The notes beneath the pieces are model-generated. The model ran no database searches. It was not told where the DNA came from and saw only the letters and a list, made by a program, of their open reading frames with translations. This document shows positions 49,520-63,832 of a stretch of 64,000 bases of DNA, one piece after another; within the stretch, counting starts at the first letter, position 1, and each line of letters begins with the position of its first letter. Made by a program: the position numbers and the translations under genes. The DNA comes from Azolla pinnata (Eukaryota > Streptophyta > Polypodiopsida > Salviniales > Salviniaceae), in the NCBI GenBank assembly GCA_037176905.1, contig JBBBWG010008335.1, positions 29,017 to 93,016 of the forward strand, given 5' to 3'.

Positions 49520-50766
49520 CCTTCCACTCCCCGAGCTACTATTTCTTTGGATCTCCTCCTTGATGGCGTTGATGGCGATGATTAAGCTGTGGTATTAGTG
49601 GTGTGATGCCTGATAATGGGCGATGTTGTGCACAGTGATGGTGATCCTCAGCGATGATTTAGAGATGATGCTGATGCTGTTTGCTGATGGGCGAGGATGG
49701 TGGGTTGATGATTCACAGGAGGATATGCTTCAGAAACGCCACTTGCATTGCAATCCTCTGCTATGGATCATGATATCCATGGGAAAGGTCAGAGGCAAGT
49801 GAGCAAATGGATAGAAAAGCAAGAAAAAAAAGATGGGAGAAATCAACATCAACAAAGCAGTTCTACCAGAAAGAGACATGGATCTTAAATTTAACATCTA
49901 CTGCTGAAGCCAATGCATACTCGGAGCTACAAAAGTTGCTTGTCGAAAGAATTGGGTGAATATGCATTCTCATCAAACTGAAACATTGAATCCAATGGCA
50001 ACCAGTTCAGCATATGAGTTTCTCTGTTCATGCCCATCAGAATCGTAGATGGTATCAATCCGACAAATTGAACACTGCTGAAAAGAAATTGTTCATAGAA
50101 AGGTGAAGGAAAGATATAGATACAGTAGCATCAGCGCGAAAACAAAATGGTATACACACATGATACACGACAAAATGTACCAAGTGGGAAAGGAGGATAA
50201 GGAGCCATATAAACACACCTTGGAAGCAAAATGAGTCACCCATTTCTTATCTTTGAACAATCAAGTCAAATGAACAAAAGTTCTCGTGGCATACCAAAAT
50301 CGTTGGATCTTGACTTTCAGGGGGATGGATATAGGCGTGTATCTATATGTACACACATCTTACCCCAATCTGATACAGTGACTGAATGGGGTTGATGGGG
50401 TGTAAGGCTAGCCACAGTATAATTGATACCAGAGAAAATGAGCGTTCTATCCAAAATCGAAGAGAAAAACATAACCAATGGAACTCAAAATACTAGTCTA
50501 CATTGCCCTTCAGATTGCTAGTGTACAACATATGTTACAGCAAAAAACCAGCTACTTTCTGCAATTTCTCCAAACAGTTACATTCACCAGGCATCCAATT
50601 TAAGGAGTGGTAAGAATATCTCGGCTTTGTGCTCAAACAGCACCATTGATTGCTCCCCACCTCCACCCCAAGTCGACCAAGGAAAGGGAGAGTTATCTTC
50701 TTCCAATAATCCAGCTTGCAAACAACAGGATCTATATCATTCCAATCATTTTGATAGCAAACTTCT
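49520..50766. other. Intergenic between two minus-strand genes
   Basis: Upstream region of the UPF0114 gene (TGATGGCGATGATG-rich at 49560-49720) and 3' region of the F-box gene. No gene recognised. Confidence 0.45.
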
Positions 50767-53700
50767 CTAGATTCTTCTCAACCAAATTTCCAGAGATAAA
50801 ACGTGCCCATGCATCTTCAGAGACTCCCTCTTTGTGTACAAAAGTTCAACCATAATGTCTGTCAGGTGACTGACAGCCAGCTTCTGCAGAACACAGGAGA
50901 ATGTAAGAGGGTGAAAACCAAGGAAAATCGAGTAACCATGCAGAGACTGGATTAAAAAAGAGCTCAAATAATATAGACATGCATTTTTTGTGATGATTCT
51001 CAAGGAAATAGTTTCTAAATGACTAGCTGCAAAAAAGTTGCATTTTGGAGCTAAAAAAAAGCAAAAAGGTTGGAGTGTATATCTACCTTGATGGATAAAT
51101 ATACACATACAAATACGATAGTTCTTCCCTTTATAGAATTTTATTCCAGTCTAACAAGTTTCATTCCAGGTAGCAAGCAGATTTTATGATCTCGGGAGTG
51201 ATTGGTCTTTGTTTTTGACGAAATAAGAGACTAACAAAAGAGGGCAATTATGGTGAAAGATAAGATTCCAGACCATTAACTGGGTAGATGCATTCATCGC
51301 TGGTAATGCATCCGGAAGTTCAGCACAAGGAAGATGAAGCAAAACCAAGTTGCACATAATTTCCAATGGTAACAAATCCAAATAAGGTTTGGACAGAAAT
51401 GCAGGAGTGCATATTGATGGCAGTGGATCCATGGATTCTCCAAATAACTCTTTTTGCGCCCAACTACAAAGAATAATGAAATGTTTCTTAACTATACTTG
51501 ATTAGAAACATTGAATAAGGTATATGAGATTTCCGGCAAGAAGTGAAATAACCTGAATACAAACGCTTCAAATCTTAACATGAAGGCAAGTTCTAGAACA
51601 GATTCTTGGAAAACGTCAAATATCAAATACTGACTAACTTGAGCCTTAATTTTTGGACATTCAATTAGCTGGTTGTCCAAATTGTGTCGCAGAGCTACCT
51701 GTTATAGTATCATCAGCTGCAGCATTAGAATACATAAAAAAAAAAATTCTCTTATTTCTCTCAAAATTTAAAAAGAGATCTGAAAACTATTCTCAAGCTA
51801 TATCGAGATTCAACATCAAGATTGAATAACTGTGATAGTCTCTGAGACTGGCAATAAAGATAATGCCTCTCTACCAGATCTCGCACAAGTGTGTTTCTGC
51901 TTTTCCTTTGGAAATCATAGTTACATGTGTGCGTTTTCAATGTTTTGCCATTTCAAATGGGTTTCTGTTTTGACATTTGTTTTTTGTCACGAACAAGTCT
52001 CTAGTAGTCATGACCCACATAAACATACTTCCTTAGGGCAAGGGAAATGAGGGTACTCTACTATCTATGTATTATTTAGAGGTGCAAAATGACAGCGAAA
52101 AAACGAGTAATAAAGAAACTTTCAACAAAGTGGACTATGGCTAACCCAGGAATACAGCGATCTTAGCCACAATAAACCAGCAACATCATTTTCCTATCTG
52201 GGCCCACAAAGGAAACCTTCTAAAGAGACTACTAAACTTACCTGCAATGAAAATTTAAAGAGCTGAGGGGAGTTCGATGAATCTGATTCCAGCAATGTCC
52301 TTCAAGAAAACACAACCATCATATGTCACAAATGCTACTAAACTGACAGTTTGTTCCATTTGTTTTAGCATAAAGCTCACCTTAAATCCAGACTGACAGC
52401 TGAGACTCCAATGCCATTAACTAGAATTGGAACATCTATAGAAAGGTTACCGTTCATACCTCGAAAATCAAATTGCCGACTAAAAGGAAAACCATTCCAG
52501 TTTGTAAATTGCGAAATCATTGATGCAAAAACCGAGTCTGGTAACAGTGGCTGCCTACCACAATCTTTAACACAACCATAGAGATTCCTTACAAAATCAT
52601 ATGAGACTCTGGAACCTTCAAGATAATGAAGTACAAAGCTGTACTCCACTAAGGAACCACTTTTTACATGTAGATAATCTTGCAGTTTGATTTCCTGAAA
52701 AAATGAGAGCTTCCGGAAGTCATTGTACTTGTTAACATAATAGCGTTCAACAAGGAAACAGGACCATGTAATAGTTCTCTCTAGCATTATGCCATCATGC
52801 TCTCTGTATGGTGAGTTAAATCCAGCATTGCAATTTAGAAATTGGAAACTCTGTAAAAAGAAAAAACTACGTAGATAACTCCGATGACCTTAATATAACA
52901 CACACTCACTCTTGTATCAAAACAGTCACAAAGTATGTGAAAGTGTTTAATTGCATTTTCTATTCATTGGAATTCAAGAGAACACTTTTAGCTCTATCGG
53001 GACCCAATCAACACGCAGTACTGCTGGCTAGAAAAAGTAACAAATATTGCTTGGAAAACTAGTCAACACATGCAAATCTTAAATTTTTGGGAACATGAAC
53101 TACGGTATCCATTATGCCTTTCCATTATATATACACAGCTTTATGGATGCACAATATTCTATGGCCAGGATATACTCCTGGGATCATAATGTAAAATCAT
53201 ATAACTGCAGTCAGATACAATCCAAGTCCAATTTGGCCAGACATGCTACTGGATAACAAATAAGAAAATTGATTTTATTACTTTTTTCCGGCTGACTATG
53301 AACATGTTTTCATAAACTTGCATTTGTTTGTCAATTTATAATTTCTCCTCCCAGGTTTTCCTTTCTTTTATTTCTTTCATAGAGATGCTTCTCAAACTTA
53401 TAATTGGTATTTCTTTCTGGTTGGCATGAAACTTTCCAACTTTTCAATTTTGATGCAAACATTCAGGCACATGAATCTAGAGAAAGAATTGTCCCTCATT
53501 CCATGAAAACTATTAATCTCTTGTAAGCCTTCAAAAGACTAATTGTGCAGTCAAGAAATTCTCAGACTTGAACAACATATCCATTTACTTCCATGACTGA
53601 GAAAATGATGTAGTTATATATAACAGAGGCTTTCTGATTTTCCTATAAAAAAATGCATCAATTTGACTTGATATGGCAAAAAAGGATATAAAGTTTTGGC

Positions 53701-56700
53701 ACGATCCTCCACTAAAGTATAAAAACAGTTCTTCATTCTCATGGAGATTAAAATATTTAAACTTTTGGGTACCCAATTTACACTATTTTTATGTGAATTA
53801 TTGATCGACTATCATCTGCTATAATATGCCATCAGTTTTGCTATTTCTATTCACACGGTTCTCTTTGTCCCAGTTCCGTTCCCAGTTACCTAATAGAGGA
53901 GAGCAATATTGAGATTTGTTTCCATGGATTGAAAATAGACGTTTTTCTTGTTCACCTGAGCACCTCACCTACTGTCACAAAGATGTACATGACACACAAT
54001 TTTGATAGGCATATATACCCCAACTCTGGGAATATCTATTAACATGAGAGACCTTTAATGATGAGGATTTTACCTGTCGCCAAATTTGGATGAGTAAACA
54101 ATAAAGCAGTACTAGATTCTCCCGTAACCTTGAAACAGAATAAGAATATAAATATAATGATCTTTTCCAAAAGCATTAATCGAAACTTCATTTTCATAAT
54201 TCTTACCTGCAATTCAAGGTATTATTTAAATTCTGAACCCCAGAAAAGCAAAATGCATCACTTTTGTCTTCAGAGAAAGAATGTTGAAGATTAAGAATAG
54301 CACCCTGTTCTAGGTATTTAAGGACATTTAAAGAAGTGTTGCCTGGATCACAGTTATCATCATTGAAAGAATCCTGTAGACAATTGAAGGATTTTATAGT
54401 GTCTCGAAAGTATTCAAGTTTAGACTTGAAACTCATAATGAAACCATGTTTCTTGTGCATCTGGATCTGGAAGCAAAAAGCTAGCTCTTTTGTTTCAACC
54501 TTAGATACTTTTTTGGGAGCTGAGAGCCACAAACAGAGTTGCTTTCTCTTCTGAAAGTGATCATAACCCTTGTTGACACCAATCAGATCAATTCTCCAGA
54601 ACAATCTTACAAACCCATTCAATTTTAGCATTTTCAAAGGTGGATGGAGCATACTTCGGCCATGTGAATGGTTAGAAGGAATTGTCATGCAGAGGGCAGC
54701 ATCAATGACATAATTTGATGCTATCAATCTGAGCTCCTGTAAAACAATTATTGTTGGTATAGGAGTTAGGTACACAATGTTCCGACAACAGCATAACAGT
54801 CATATCTCAATTGAAAAAAGCAGTAGTTGAGATGCAAGGCAAAAATGTCCACCTAAAAGAACTTAAACCTAAATATATTGCATCGTGAATTAGTCAACAG
54901 GTTCTCTCCAATGCATGGATGCTGAATTGCCTCTAAGATCCCTCCACACAACCTCACATGGAGAAAAGTTGAAACAGGGGGAGTGGATATGGAGCATGGA
55001 TGCTGAATGTTCAAAATTTTCCACCAAAACAGAACCAAGAGATCATAACTCTGGTAGCTATATCAGCTCAGGCCATTGTAGGAAAGAGAAGCTTAGGTTC
55101 TTGTGGACTTACACATGATTGTGACTCAAATGGCCCACAGATATCAATCCCATTTTTAGATTCCCTCAGACATCATTTACAGGTAACGAAGTCAAAATCT
55201 ATAAAGTTTATATTTAAGTCAACATTCCAACTTAGATCATATGTTGCAGGGCCTATAGGTATTGAAATTGCTGCACACTAAAATATTCAAAATGGGGTAA
55301 TCATATAAATGGAAGGCCTCGCAGATGGCATGTGATTACAGCTTTGATCTCATGAAGGTACACAAATTGGAATCATGATCTCAAGCGGCCTATGAAACAG
55401 AAATGGATGTTAAATATGAGGAGTGCCCTTGGGAGAATTTGTGCAGAAGAAATCAGTCTAAGCTCTTCATGTGAATGACATACTGCCATAAAAAAAGCCC
55501 AAAGTAACATATAAGTTCACAAGTTACATATATTTGAATCTTATAGAAGTCTGGTAAAACAGACCAAATTATGTCATAGTTAGATTTTGGTAGCTTTCAT
55601 ATTTAACACGAGTTGTCATCAAAGTAAAATGTTACAGTACCTTTGACCGACTTATAGCATGAGAAAGAAAGTAAGAAAGATATAAATCTGCCTATAAGAA
55701 CAATCACGATAAGAAAGAGAAGATCAAGCAAAATGAAACGCTACATTGGCATCTTCAAAAGGCCAACATGACCTCTGGGCCAAAAGTTTTAATTTTTAGC
55801 ATCCTGTACAATATTATTCATGTAGTACATGATATTACAAGATATTTACAGAGGAAAAAAAGGAGAGGAGTTAAGTTCTCACTTGATAATGAGTTGACGG
55901 GAATGAGGTCAATCCATAATACCCAACTCCCTTTGTACACGATCTCAATATGGACTTCTCTGAGAAATCACTCTGCGGGAGTTTCATCTTATGAAGAGAA
56001 TTCTGGAGAGACATTGTGGTGAAGGATGGTTGCAAGCAGAAAAGAAGTCTCTGAACATATGCTTTCAATCAGTCAATGACATCAATGATACATAGATAGA
56101 TCAGAGCAAGGTAGAAGACAAGTTTTGCATAGTTAATAGCTCCAAGAACAAAAGATTAAAAAACAAAACATGTCAAGTTGATTTGTATGTACGATTGCTT
56201 GATAAGCCCAGATTGACGGAAAAGCAAAATTTACCTGGAGTGCCAAAGGTGAGATATTTACATCCATCATAAAAGAGGTAGATAAGTTAATGCTTATCTT
56301 TAAAGGATGGCGTAAAATTGAATCAATAAATCTGTAACAGGACGCAGACACATTATATACCTTTAAAGACTTTACACTGAGAATGACTGCATCAATTGAT
56401 CTCTCCTTACTTATGGAAATTTCTCAAGGTTAAACTATGAAGCAGTTGCAAGTCCAATGTAGCAGAGGTGAGGAATGTGCAAAGATCTGGCTTTATACTC
56501 TGCACAAATTCATATAACCCAAATTCAATATTAGCATGTGGGAAGAACTTCAAGATTTCTTCGATCATAACCTACCTCATACATTGGAAGTAGAAATGAT
56601 GGTGTATTACGCATATCTGTGGAAGTCTCCAGTCTCAGACCTCTCAAGATCGGGTAGGGAGCACACTACAAGAAGACACACTGTGTGACAGAAAGTAAAA

Positions 56701-59579
56701 ATGAAGCTGATAAGAGGTACTAGCTAAGTGAAACACACCCTCATTGTGAGATTCGGACATTGAGACACCTCCAACATGCGAAGGTTTCTGCACACAGAGG
56801 CAATTCCTTGCACAGTTGCATCAGTGACACAGGAACTATGTGACACATCCAAATCTGAAAGTAAAGAACATGCAGAAATTGCTGAAAGGATATTTGCGTC
56901 TGAGAGTTTAGGACATGATGACACATCCAAACTATGTAGAATTGGACATAGCAAGGTTATATATGACATAGTCGTCCTCTTTAGAGACAATTTACTCAAC
57001 AATGGACACCTGCACACAGCAAATTCAACCGTCAGGTTCTTCTTTATATATACAGCAGTCTACTACCTCAAGCCATGAGACATACCAAACACTCAATGAC
57101 CATGGTATGCACAAGAGAGTGATCATGATTCCAACGCCGAAAATAATGCTGAAATGTTTGAGTCATATTACACCCATACTTGGCAAGAAGTATTAAGTTA
57201 AGCTTCCTTATATGTTTACTAAAGAGAAAATGCTCAACTCAGCATTGCCAGGAACTAAAGCCTACTACTCGATACTTGGAGGATTGAGATTCTCCATCTA
57301 TTTGCATTGAAAAACTTGCTCTTATAGATTTCCATAAAGAAGTGCAATGCTGATTTGTCACAAGCCAGATAGACGAGGTGATACATAAACTTTTACATTG
57401 GTGTTCCAGATCCTTCATGGATGGTACTGGATCTTTTGATAGACCACAGAAATTATCTATCCTACTAATACAAGCATCTAGCAGTGTGCAGTGGGTGGCA
57501 TTTTGAAGCTTTTGTGCTTTGTATTAAGTATATCCGACCACATAAATACACAAAATTTTCTCTCTGAAAGGGCCAAATTTTGAGTGGCTACACACAAAAA
57601 ATATATTTAGGTTTGGCGTGAACAAGTTATTACATTGTTCACATAGTTTGAAAAGGACAGAAGGCCTAGAAATGGGCAAGTAGCTTCTATACATAAAAGC
57701 TCAAACAAATAGTAGTGGAGGAGGGACATTCAACTTCTTGTTTTGGAGGAGGTTCATACAACTGCATACCAGCACAATAGTAGTTGATCCCACACGCATT
57801 ATCATTCTCATCAAGACTCATGTATTGTGAGATGTCTCGATGATGTTCTTGCTTTGTGTAGCAATGTCTTTAAATGAGTAGACAAACTATTAAGATCTCA
57901 GTTAGACCTCAGCCTACAGCTTTAGTTGCACAGATGAGAGAATGTCAATTAACCTGATGATGATCCGCCTGACTTTGCAACCTATAATCTCCAATTGATT
58001 TAGGCTCTCGTGACATATTAGAACTTCCTCTGACCATCCGTTGCCCAACACTACATCATTGATGCTCAGCTCTTGGAGTGCACCGCAACCATCTGCCAGT
58101 GCAGTAAAGAAGGAATCTGTCAAAATTCCTGTACGAAGTTCCAATCTTTTGAGGCCCCTATGCATGAAATAGTGTTAGAAGTTTCATTGTGTATGAGAAA
58201 TAGGATAGAAAGCATGGTAGTCCAACACTTACCTAAGTGAGTACATAGCCTCCCTTGCCACTTCCTCAACACAAGGCACTTCTTTTAAGCTTAATCCAAT
58301 GGCTCCAGGATACTTCAGACAAAGCCAACCAACTGGCAAATTTCGCAAATTATTTGCAATGATGAAAGTGAGAAAGTTGCACATATATGTATTGCTAGAG
58401 AAGCCACATGGCACACATGCATACCTTTCTCTCCGGTGACATGTTCTCCTACAAAGCTTAAGGACTGCCAGAATTCTTGATGCAAGCTAGCCATATGCCA
58501 TTGTCGACAGACCATGGCTGACAAACATAAGCTGTTCTGATCCAGAAAAGAGAAAACCTGGAATGAAAGCCGATGCAGATAACTGTTTCTCAAATCTTTC
58601 CTTCAAACTATTCATATATTTTTCTTAAGTCATACAAGACACTTATATAATTTCATCTACACACAAAAAAAAACTTCATACCACTTTTGCTACAAAAAAA
58701 AGAACCATATATATACAACTTTTCAGGCACAAAAGACCCAATAGTTACGCAAAGAGATCCATTGGCAGACTTTTACAACACATAGAACTAGTCTTTCAAC
58801 TTCTCCTATTCCCCATGGCTCCTTCCGAGTAAAGGAAGAGAGAAAGAATAACAGATGTGAAAGTATTTTAAAACACCAAAACGACATTCAACCGTGGGAT
58901 TACCCCCAGAGAATCATGGAGAAACAAACCAAGAAAATATGAAGGAATAAATTGCATCCATCTAATTTAGCAAAGGGTGTACGAATAGAAAATTCTCATG
59001 AGAAACAGTAGGACTTACTAGGTGTAGAAGGTCGTCAGTAAGATAGAGTTTGATAACATCTTCTTCTATCAAGCTCCCGTCTTCTCTACCATCAGCATCA
59101 CTGTGGAGTTCACAAATTCCCTGTTTCATCATGCCACCATCATCACCGTGATGGCAAAGATCATCCGTATGCGGCAGCTTGATCATGCATTGCCCTACCG
59201 AGCCATCACCATCATGGTGGCTCAATTCAGGTACATCTTGTTCTTGCAAACCATCATCATCATCATCATCATCACCCACATCATCATTATCATCATCACC
59301 CACATCATCATTATCATCATGGCACAGGGAATTGGAGGCAGCATGCAGTTGGGCAAGACCGTGTTCAATCAAGGCATCCGCAACATCAGAATTGTCATGT
59401 TGGTGAGGCCCATCAGTGAGATGTGTGTCCATCATATCTTGATCAAACAAACCAAAACCACCATCCCCATCCTCATCAACATCAACACCAACACCAGCAT
59501 CAACATCAACATGAACATGAACATCAACCTCAACATAAACACCAACATCAACATCAACATCAACCTGGTGGCGTCCCAT
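50767..59579 (-). CDS. SLOMO/FBXL15-like F-box and leucine-rich-repeat protein (about 1076 aa)
   Basis: Sixteen exons in coding order: 59019-59579, 58425-58557, 58233-58332, 57954-58157, 56739-57009, 56576-56665, 56411-56499, 56235-56331, 55883-56002, 54207-54736, 54074-54128, 52381-52850, 52242-52299, 51553-51698, 51274-51463, 50767-50883. Phases agree throughout; 3231 nt. The F-box spans about residues 180-220 (LTDDLLHL then VFSFLDQ, LCLSAMVCRQWHMAS, EFW), and cysteine-type LRRs follow (LHSLDVSSCPKL, LLSDLDVSHSSCVTD, NLRMLEVSQCPNL). The order matches Arabidopsis SLOW MOTION (At4g33210, about 990 aa), an SCF substrate receptor affecting plastochron. Exons 1-5 are firm. From exon 9 on the LRR pattern is weak, and exons 11-16 rest mainly on open frames, splice sites and phase. 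The first exon is unusual: Asp/Val/His repeats encoded by ATC/CAT triplets. Confidence 0.8.
59225..59570. repeat. (CAT)n and (ACATCA)n repeats inside the first F-box exon
   Basis: CATCAT runs at 59251-59325 and ACATCAACATCAACATGAAC-type runs at 59468-59565 encode Asp-rich and Val-Asp/Val-His repeats on the minus strand. The frame stays open for 187 codons up to the first ATG. Confidence 0.85.
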
Positions 59580-60602
59580 AAAGATTGAAGAAATGACAGA
59601 TAAAAGAAAATCTCACCAACCAAATGGCTAATGCCAGTGGAACAAACAAATGCCGAGCTTACCACGTGGGGAGGATGAACGGCAAAGTGCATCAATCCTT
59701 AGGAATCATCACCATCACGAGCAGCAGGGTAGCGACAAAGAGAGGGCACACAGATCAGAAACCCCCCAAGTTTCCATTATTTCTCTGCAATGCCCCTCCC
59801 TTCCTTGGGGCTCCAAATTCTTCCCAGAAATGCCCTTGTTCATGAACCTCATGAAATTCTGTTTCTGCACTTTCTTCTGTTCTAAGAAAGATATCCTTTC
59901 ATTACTTACAGAAAGATCATGAAATTGGCTTCTTCTTTTTTTATCTTGAAGAGCTTTTGAGTATTTGCTATTATGTGGTTTATTTGGAAAAGCAAGATGT
60001 ACTATAAAAAACTTTCGATAACTGCAGTACTCCACTAGCGGAATCGGAAGACGTTGTACCAATCAATGCCAATATATGGCTTGATCTGGTGGAGATGCGT
60101 TAGTGGCGACATAGAGAAGAATAAAATTTCGTCGCTGGTGGAAGAATTGGTCTTTTTATAGCATGGGGCAGGACTGTCCGAAATGGAACTGCTGAGCTCC
60201 ACGGTAGTTTTTTTCCCAACCTTCTATTACATAGAATAACATGGAATCTTTAGAATATCGAAAGTTTATCAAGATATCCTACATTTTTTTTTTCGGGAAC
60301 ATTTTTGGAAAGATCTTTTTGTAAGATATATATACTTATTTATAATCTCTCAGCCTTACAGGGCTAAGATTCTGATGTCTTCCGAAAAGTAAGAATCAGA
60401 ACCATCCCCTTCGGAGCAAAATCGAGCCATACAAAACAGACGAAAGCAGACCCTTTCCCCGGACGAGATCGACTTCAAGTTTGGAATTCCAGACCTGAGA
60501 ATGAGTGCTTAACAGTTTGTGCCAGTGTCCTAAGGATCTTACTTAAAACCCACCACGCTTTACTGTGTGTAAGGCAAACGAACCACAGAAGCGCCTTGGA
60601 AG
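59580..60602. other. Upstream region of the F-box gene, no gene seen
   Basis: Probable 5' UTR and promoter sequence. No convincing coding region. Some CACCATCAC repeats continue to 59715. Confidence 0.45.
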
Positions 60603-60603
60603 G

Positions 60604-60652
60604 TTTAGGGTTTAGGGTTTAGGGTTTAGGGTTTAGGGTTTAGGGTTTAGGG
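60604..60652. repeat. Interstitial telomeric array, seven perfect TTTAGGG units
   Basis: Seven exact units of the plant telomere repeat, followed by one altered unit (TTTAGAGG). Too short for a chromosome end; this is an internal copy. Confidence 0.95.
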
Positions 60653-61492
60653 TTTAGAGGATGATGTTGGCTACAACTCTCGTCTGGCAAACCATGCTCG
60701 ACCCAGCTTGAGTTATGTGGGTGAAACACATGTCCATGACTCCGAGACCACTTCTGCTTCTTCTTTTTTCTCTTTGAATCTTCTTCGAGCTTGTGTTTGA
60801 CTGCATCAATCCGATAGGGTTCCGGATCTCCTTCGAGCCCACGTTTGACCCACGATGCATCGATGACCCTTTCCTCGTACGGTCTTTTTTGTGATGGGGG
60901 TTTTTGCCAAAGACCATTGGCCATGGCCATGGTGTGCTATACAAGTTCAGGAGGAGGAGGAGGAAATTTCGGCGACGACTAGTCATACGATACCCTTGTA
61001 GCTAGCTCTAGAGAGGCATCAACAGTGGCCCAAGTCGCGATCCGATTGGCTCGCGGAATCGAGGAGAGAATCATCACCCCCATACAGTCTTTTTTTTTCT
61101 CTTGTTTGTTTCGTCGATTGAAACGCTTAAGCGAGACTCGTCGTCGTCTGGGCACAGACGAGAGAACCGAAGAAGGGCTTTCTTTCTGGGCGTAATGCGT
61201 TTTTGTTTTTTCTGGTTTTTTTCTCTAACCCCATTTCTAAATGAAATATCTTTTCATCAGTCATTGAAATCGTAGTCGTAAGGCTGAAGATTACAACAAA
61301 TATATATCCTTTTTCTTTTCTTTTTTTCTAGAAAAAGATGTATACTAGCATTAATAGGATGCGCTTAACAATCTGATCCAGCATGACCAGCTACAAATTG
61401 TGTGCTCGGCTGATTTAAGTTTCATACAAAGTCGAATCGTTGCTTGAACGTAGATACGCGAATGTGAAGAGTCGTAAGCTACTACAACAACA

Positions 61493-61525
<33 letters not shown>

Positions 61526-62113
61526 TATATATCTATATGTGATGTCCAAAATGTTCCCAAAACAATTCATGGACATCTTGACAACTTTAGATATTGTGAG
61601 CATTCCAGGCGTAATGCGTTGCGTGCTGATTCGGGTTTTTTTTAGAAAAAAAAAAAACAAAAATCCCAAAAGGCTTTTGAAAGAACAACTGCGGCTTCTT
61701 AAGTTGATGGGAAAACGGAGGAAATTACCGCGGTAGTAATCGTTAGTCTCACATAATTAAAAGCAGTTCTCATCATCACCATCATCATCATCACCATGAC
61801 CACCATCACCATCACCATCACCATCGCCACCATCATCGCCATCATCATCATGCGAGCGCTTGGAGCGTCATGCGTCCATCATCCGCACATAAAATCGTCG
61901 GCGTTTTACTGGGGAGTCGGAAAAGATCGATCGGAATGCACATGGGGGGGGGGGTTTGTCTGATTTCACACCACTTAACAAAACAATCCCTAAAGTTCTC
62001 TCCGATGGATAGGGATGCATCAAACGACGGATCGGTTGCCATGCCATAAATCCGCGATGCCGTCATCGTCACCGTCATCATCGCCATTGTCTCTGCCGTC
62101 GCTATCATCGTCG

Positions 62114-62144
<31 letters not shown>

Positions 62145-63832
62145 GATGCACCCTCGAAAGATTCACGGCGATACTAATCATCGGGTATCTGAATCTGATA
62201 CACAGGGGCTCTCAGCTCCCCCACATGCTGTGAGGTCCTTTTCTCGCAGGAACACACTCGCGTTCGACAACGTATAAACTAGTCATTACCTCGTGTTCGA
62301 CAACATACAAAACGCGTTATTACCCGAGCCTATGTGTATGTGTGTATGAATGTGTTGTATGTTTGTACGTGTGTGTGTGTGTGTATGTACGTATACGTAT
62401 ATGTATGTACGCACGTATGTGGGTATAAATCGATATAAGGGCAGCGAAATCGAACAGCTTTTCGAGGTTTTTAAAAACCAGCCGAAAATGCGATTCTAGC
62501 CACACCTTGACACAATTGGCGGACATGTGCGCGAAGGGGAACATGCCCCGATCGTGCTCTCATTTTGGGTCCCCAGATCCAGAAGCACCCCCAAATGCAG
62601 GAGGAGGAGGGTCCGTGTCTCTACAATATAAGCGGCATCAAAAAACCCTAAACCCTAAACCCTAAATCCTCCTTCTGATTCCTCGACACCGATTCTTTCA
62701 GTCGGGGCTTCTCTCGCCTGCTTAAAAAAAAAACAAAAGGAGCCGTTGGACGAGCCCTGGCTCGCGATTCATCGATCGATCGATTCGATTCGATCGGTTC
62801 ATGCATCCACACACATGGCTTGCTTTCACACTTAGCGCGGCCAGGAGACACGTGCATTGGCCTCGGGCGATGGGGAAGAGAAAAAACCAAAAGAAACGGA
62901 AACGGCGCAAAGTTTTACCGCCGCCGCGCCGACGATCCGAGTTCGAGATACAAGGGAAGCAGAAAGATCATGAGGGCTTCGAATCGGAGTACGGACATCC
63001 GTCGAAGAAAAACCTGCAAATGCATGTGTAACTTTGAATTTGAAGACATGAAGCAACCAAGCAAGCAACCAAGCAAGCAACCAAGCATACTAGGATTTGT
63101 TGTGAAACCTTGGGCTCTGAATGGTCTAGTGCTCAGGGGGGCTTTTCTTGACGAGACGGAGGCAGAAGACGGCGATGGCTATCTTGACGGATCGGGCAGT
63201 CGATGGATCTGGCGGTGGAGATCATCAGACTGATTGACAGATAGACAGACAGACGGGGAGACACAGACGATGAAAGGGCAAACCATGGATATCGAGCGAT
63301 CGGGGGGGGCAATGCCAAGTATGGCGGAGACCATCAAACGGACAAAATGCGACACAGAAGACGAAGAAAATGGCAAACCATCGATCGGTCGGTGGATCGG
63401 CCCTTTTCGGTAGTCAACTAACTTAACCGACTAGCAGGCCCCAGAGTTGGTGCTCTCACCAAATCTAGAGGGGCACAAAATCTAGCTATAGCTCATGGTG
63501 TCGGGCTCGAGCTATTCCAAAGGGGAAGGGGGAAGCTAGCTACCAGATGGTTCGATCGGGCGTTCGCCGGCCCCGCACCTATATACCCCGAAAGCGAGGC
63601 GTAAAAACGAATTGCGCCGCGGCGCCAGTGATCGGAGAAGGTCAAGCAAGGCACAGGCCACGGATTCTCGGACGAGGTGCATGTGCGGAAGATCGATTCC
63701 GCGGGACGACGTGGGGCACGGGTGGTACGTGACCGATCTCCTGTTATGTGATCTTCTTCACCAGCACCAGCACCAGCACCAGCACCAGCACCAGCACCAG
63801 AGCAGAGGCAGAGGCGATGATGGGGAGTTCTG
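60653..63832. repeat. Gene-poor region with many simple repeats
   Basis: A 96-codon minus-strand frame (60640-60930, Lys/Arg-rich, running into the telomere repeat) has no recognised domain, so I do not call it a gene. Simple repeats: (CATA)n/(TA)n at 61494-61535, (CAT/CAC)n at 61770-61852, (ATC)n at 62105-62143, (GTGT/GTAT)n at 62330-62415, three CCCTAAA units at 62646-62666, (CGAT)n at 62774-62797, (AAGCAACC)n at 63052-63087 and (ACAG)n at 63235-63255. No gene supported. Confidence 0.6.
63756..63800. repeat. (CACCAG)n hexanucleotide repeat
   Basis: Seven consecutive CACCAG units just downstream of the trihelix reading frame end. Confidence 0.93.

Noticed and set aside
56342-56400. Possible exon reading DAVILSVKSLK in the F-box gene
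   Set aside because: It would need an intron of about 25 nt or an unsupported acceptor. Splicing 56411 to 56331 fits phase and family pattern (FHK|FIDSILRHPLK) better.
60640-60930. 96-codon minus-strand frame ending in telomere repeat
   Set aside because: Its C-terminus is the telomere repeat translation and no domain is recognised; not enough to call a gene.
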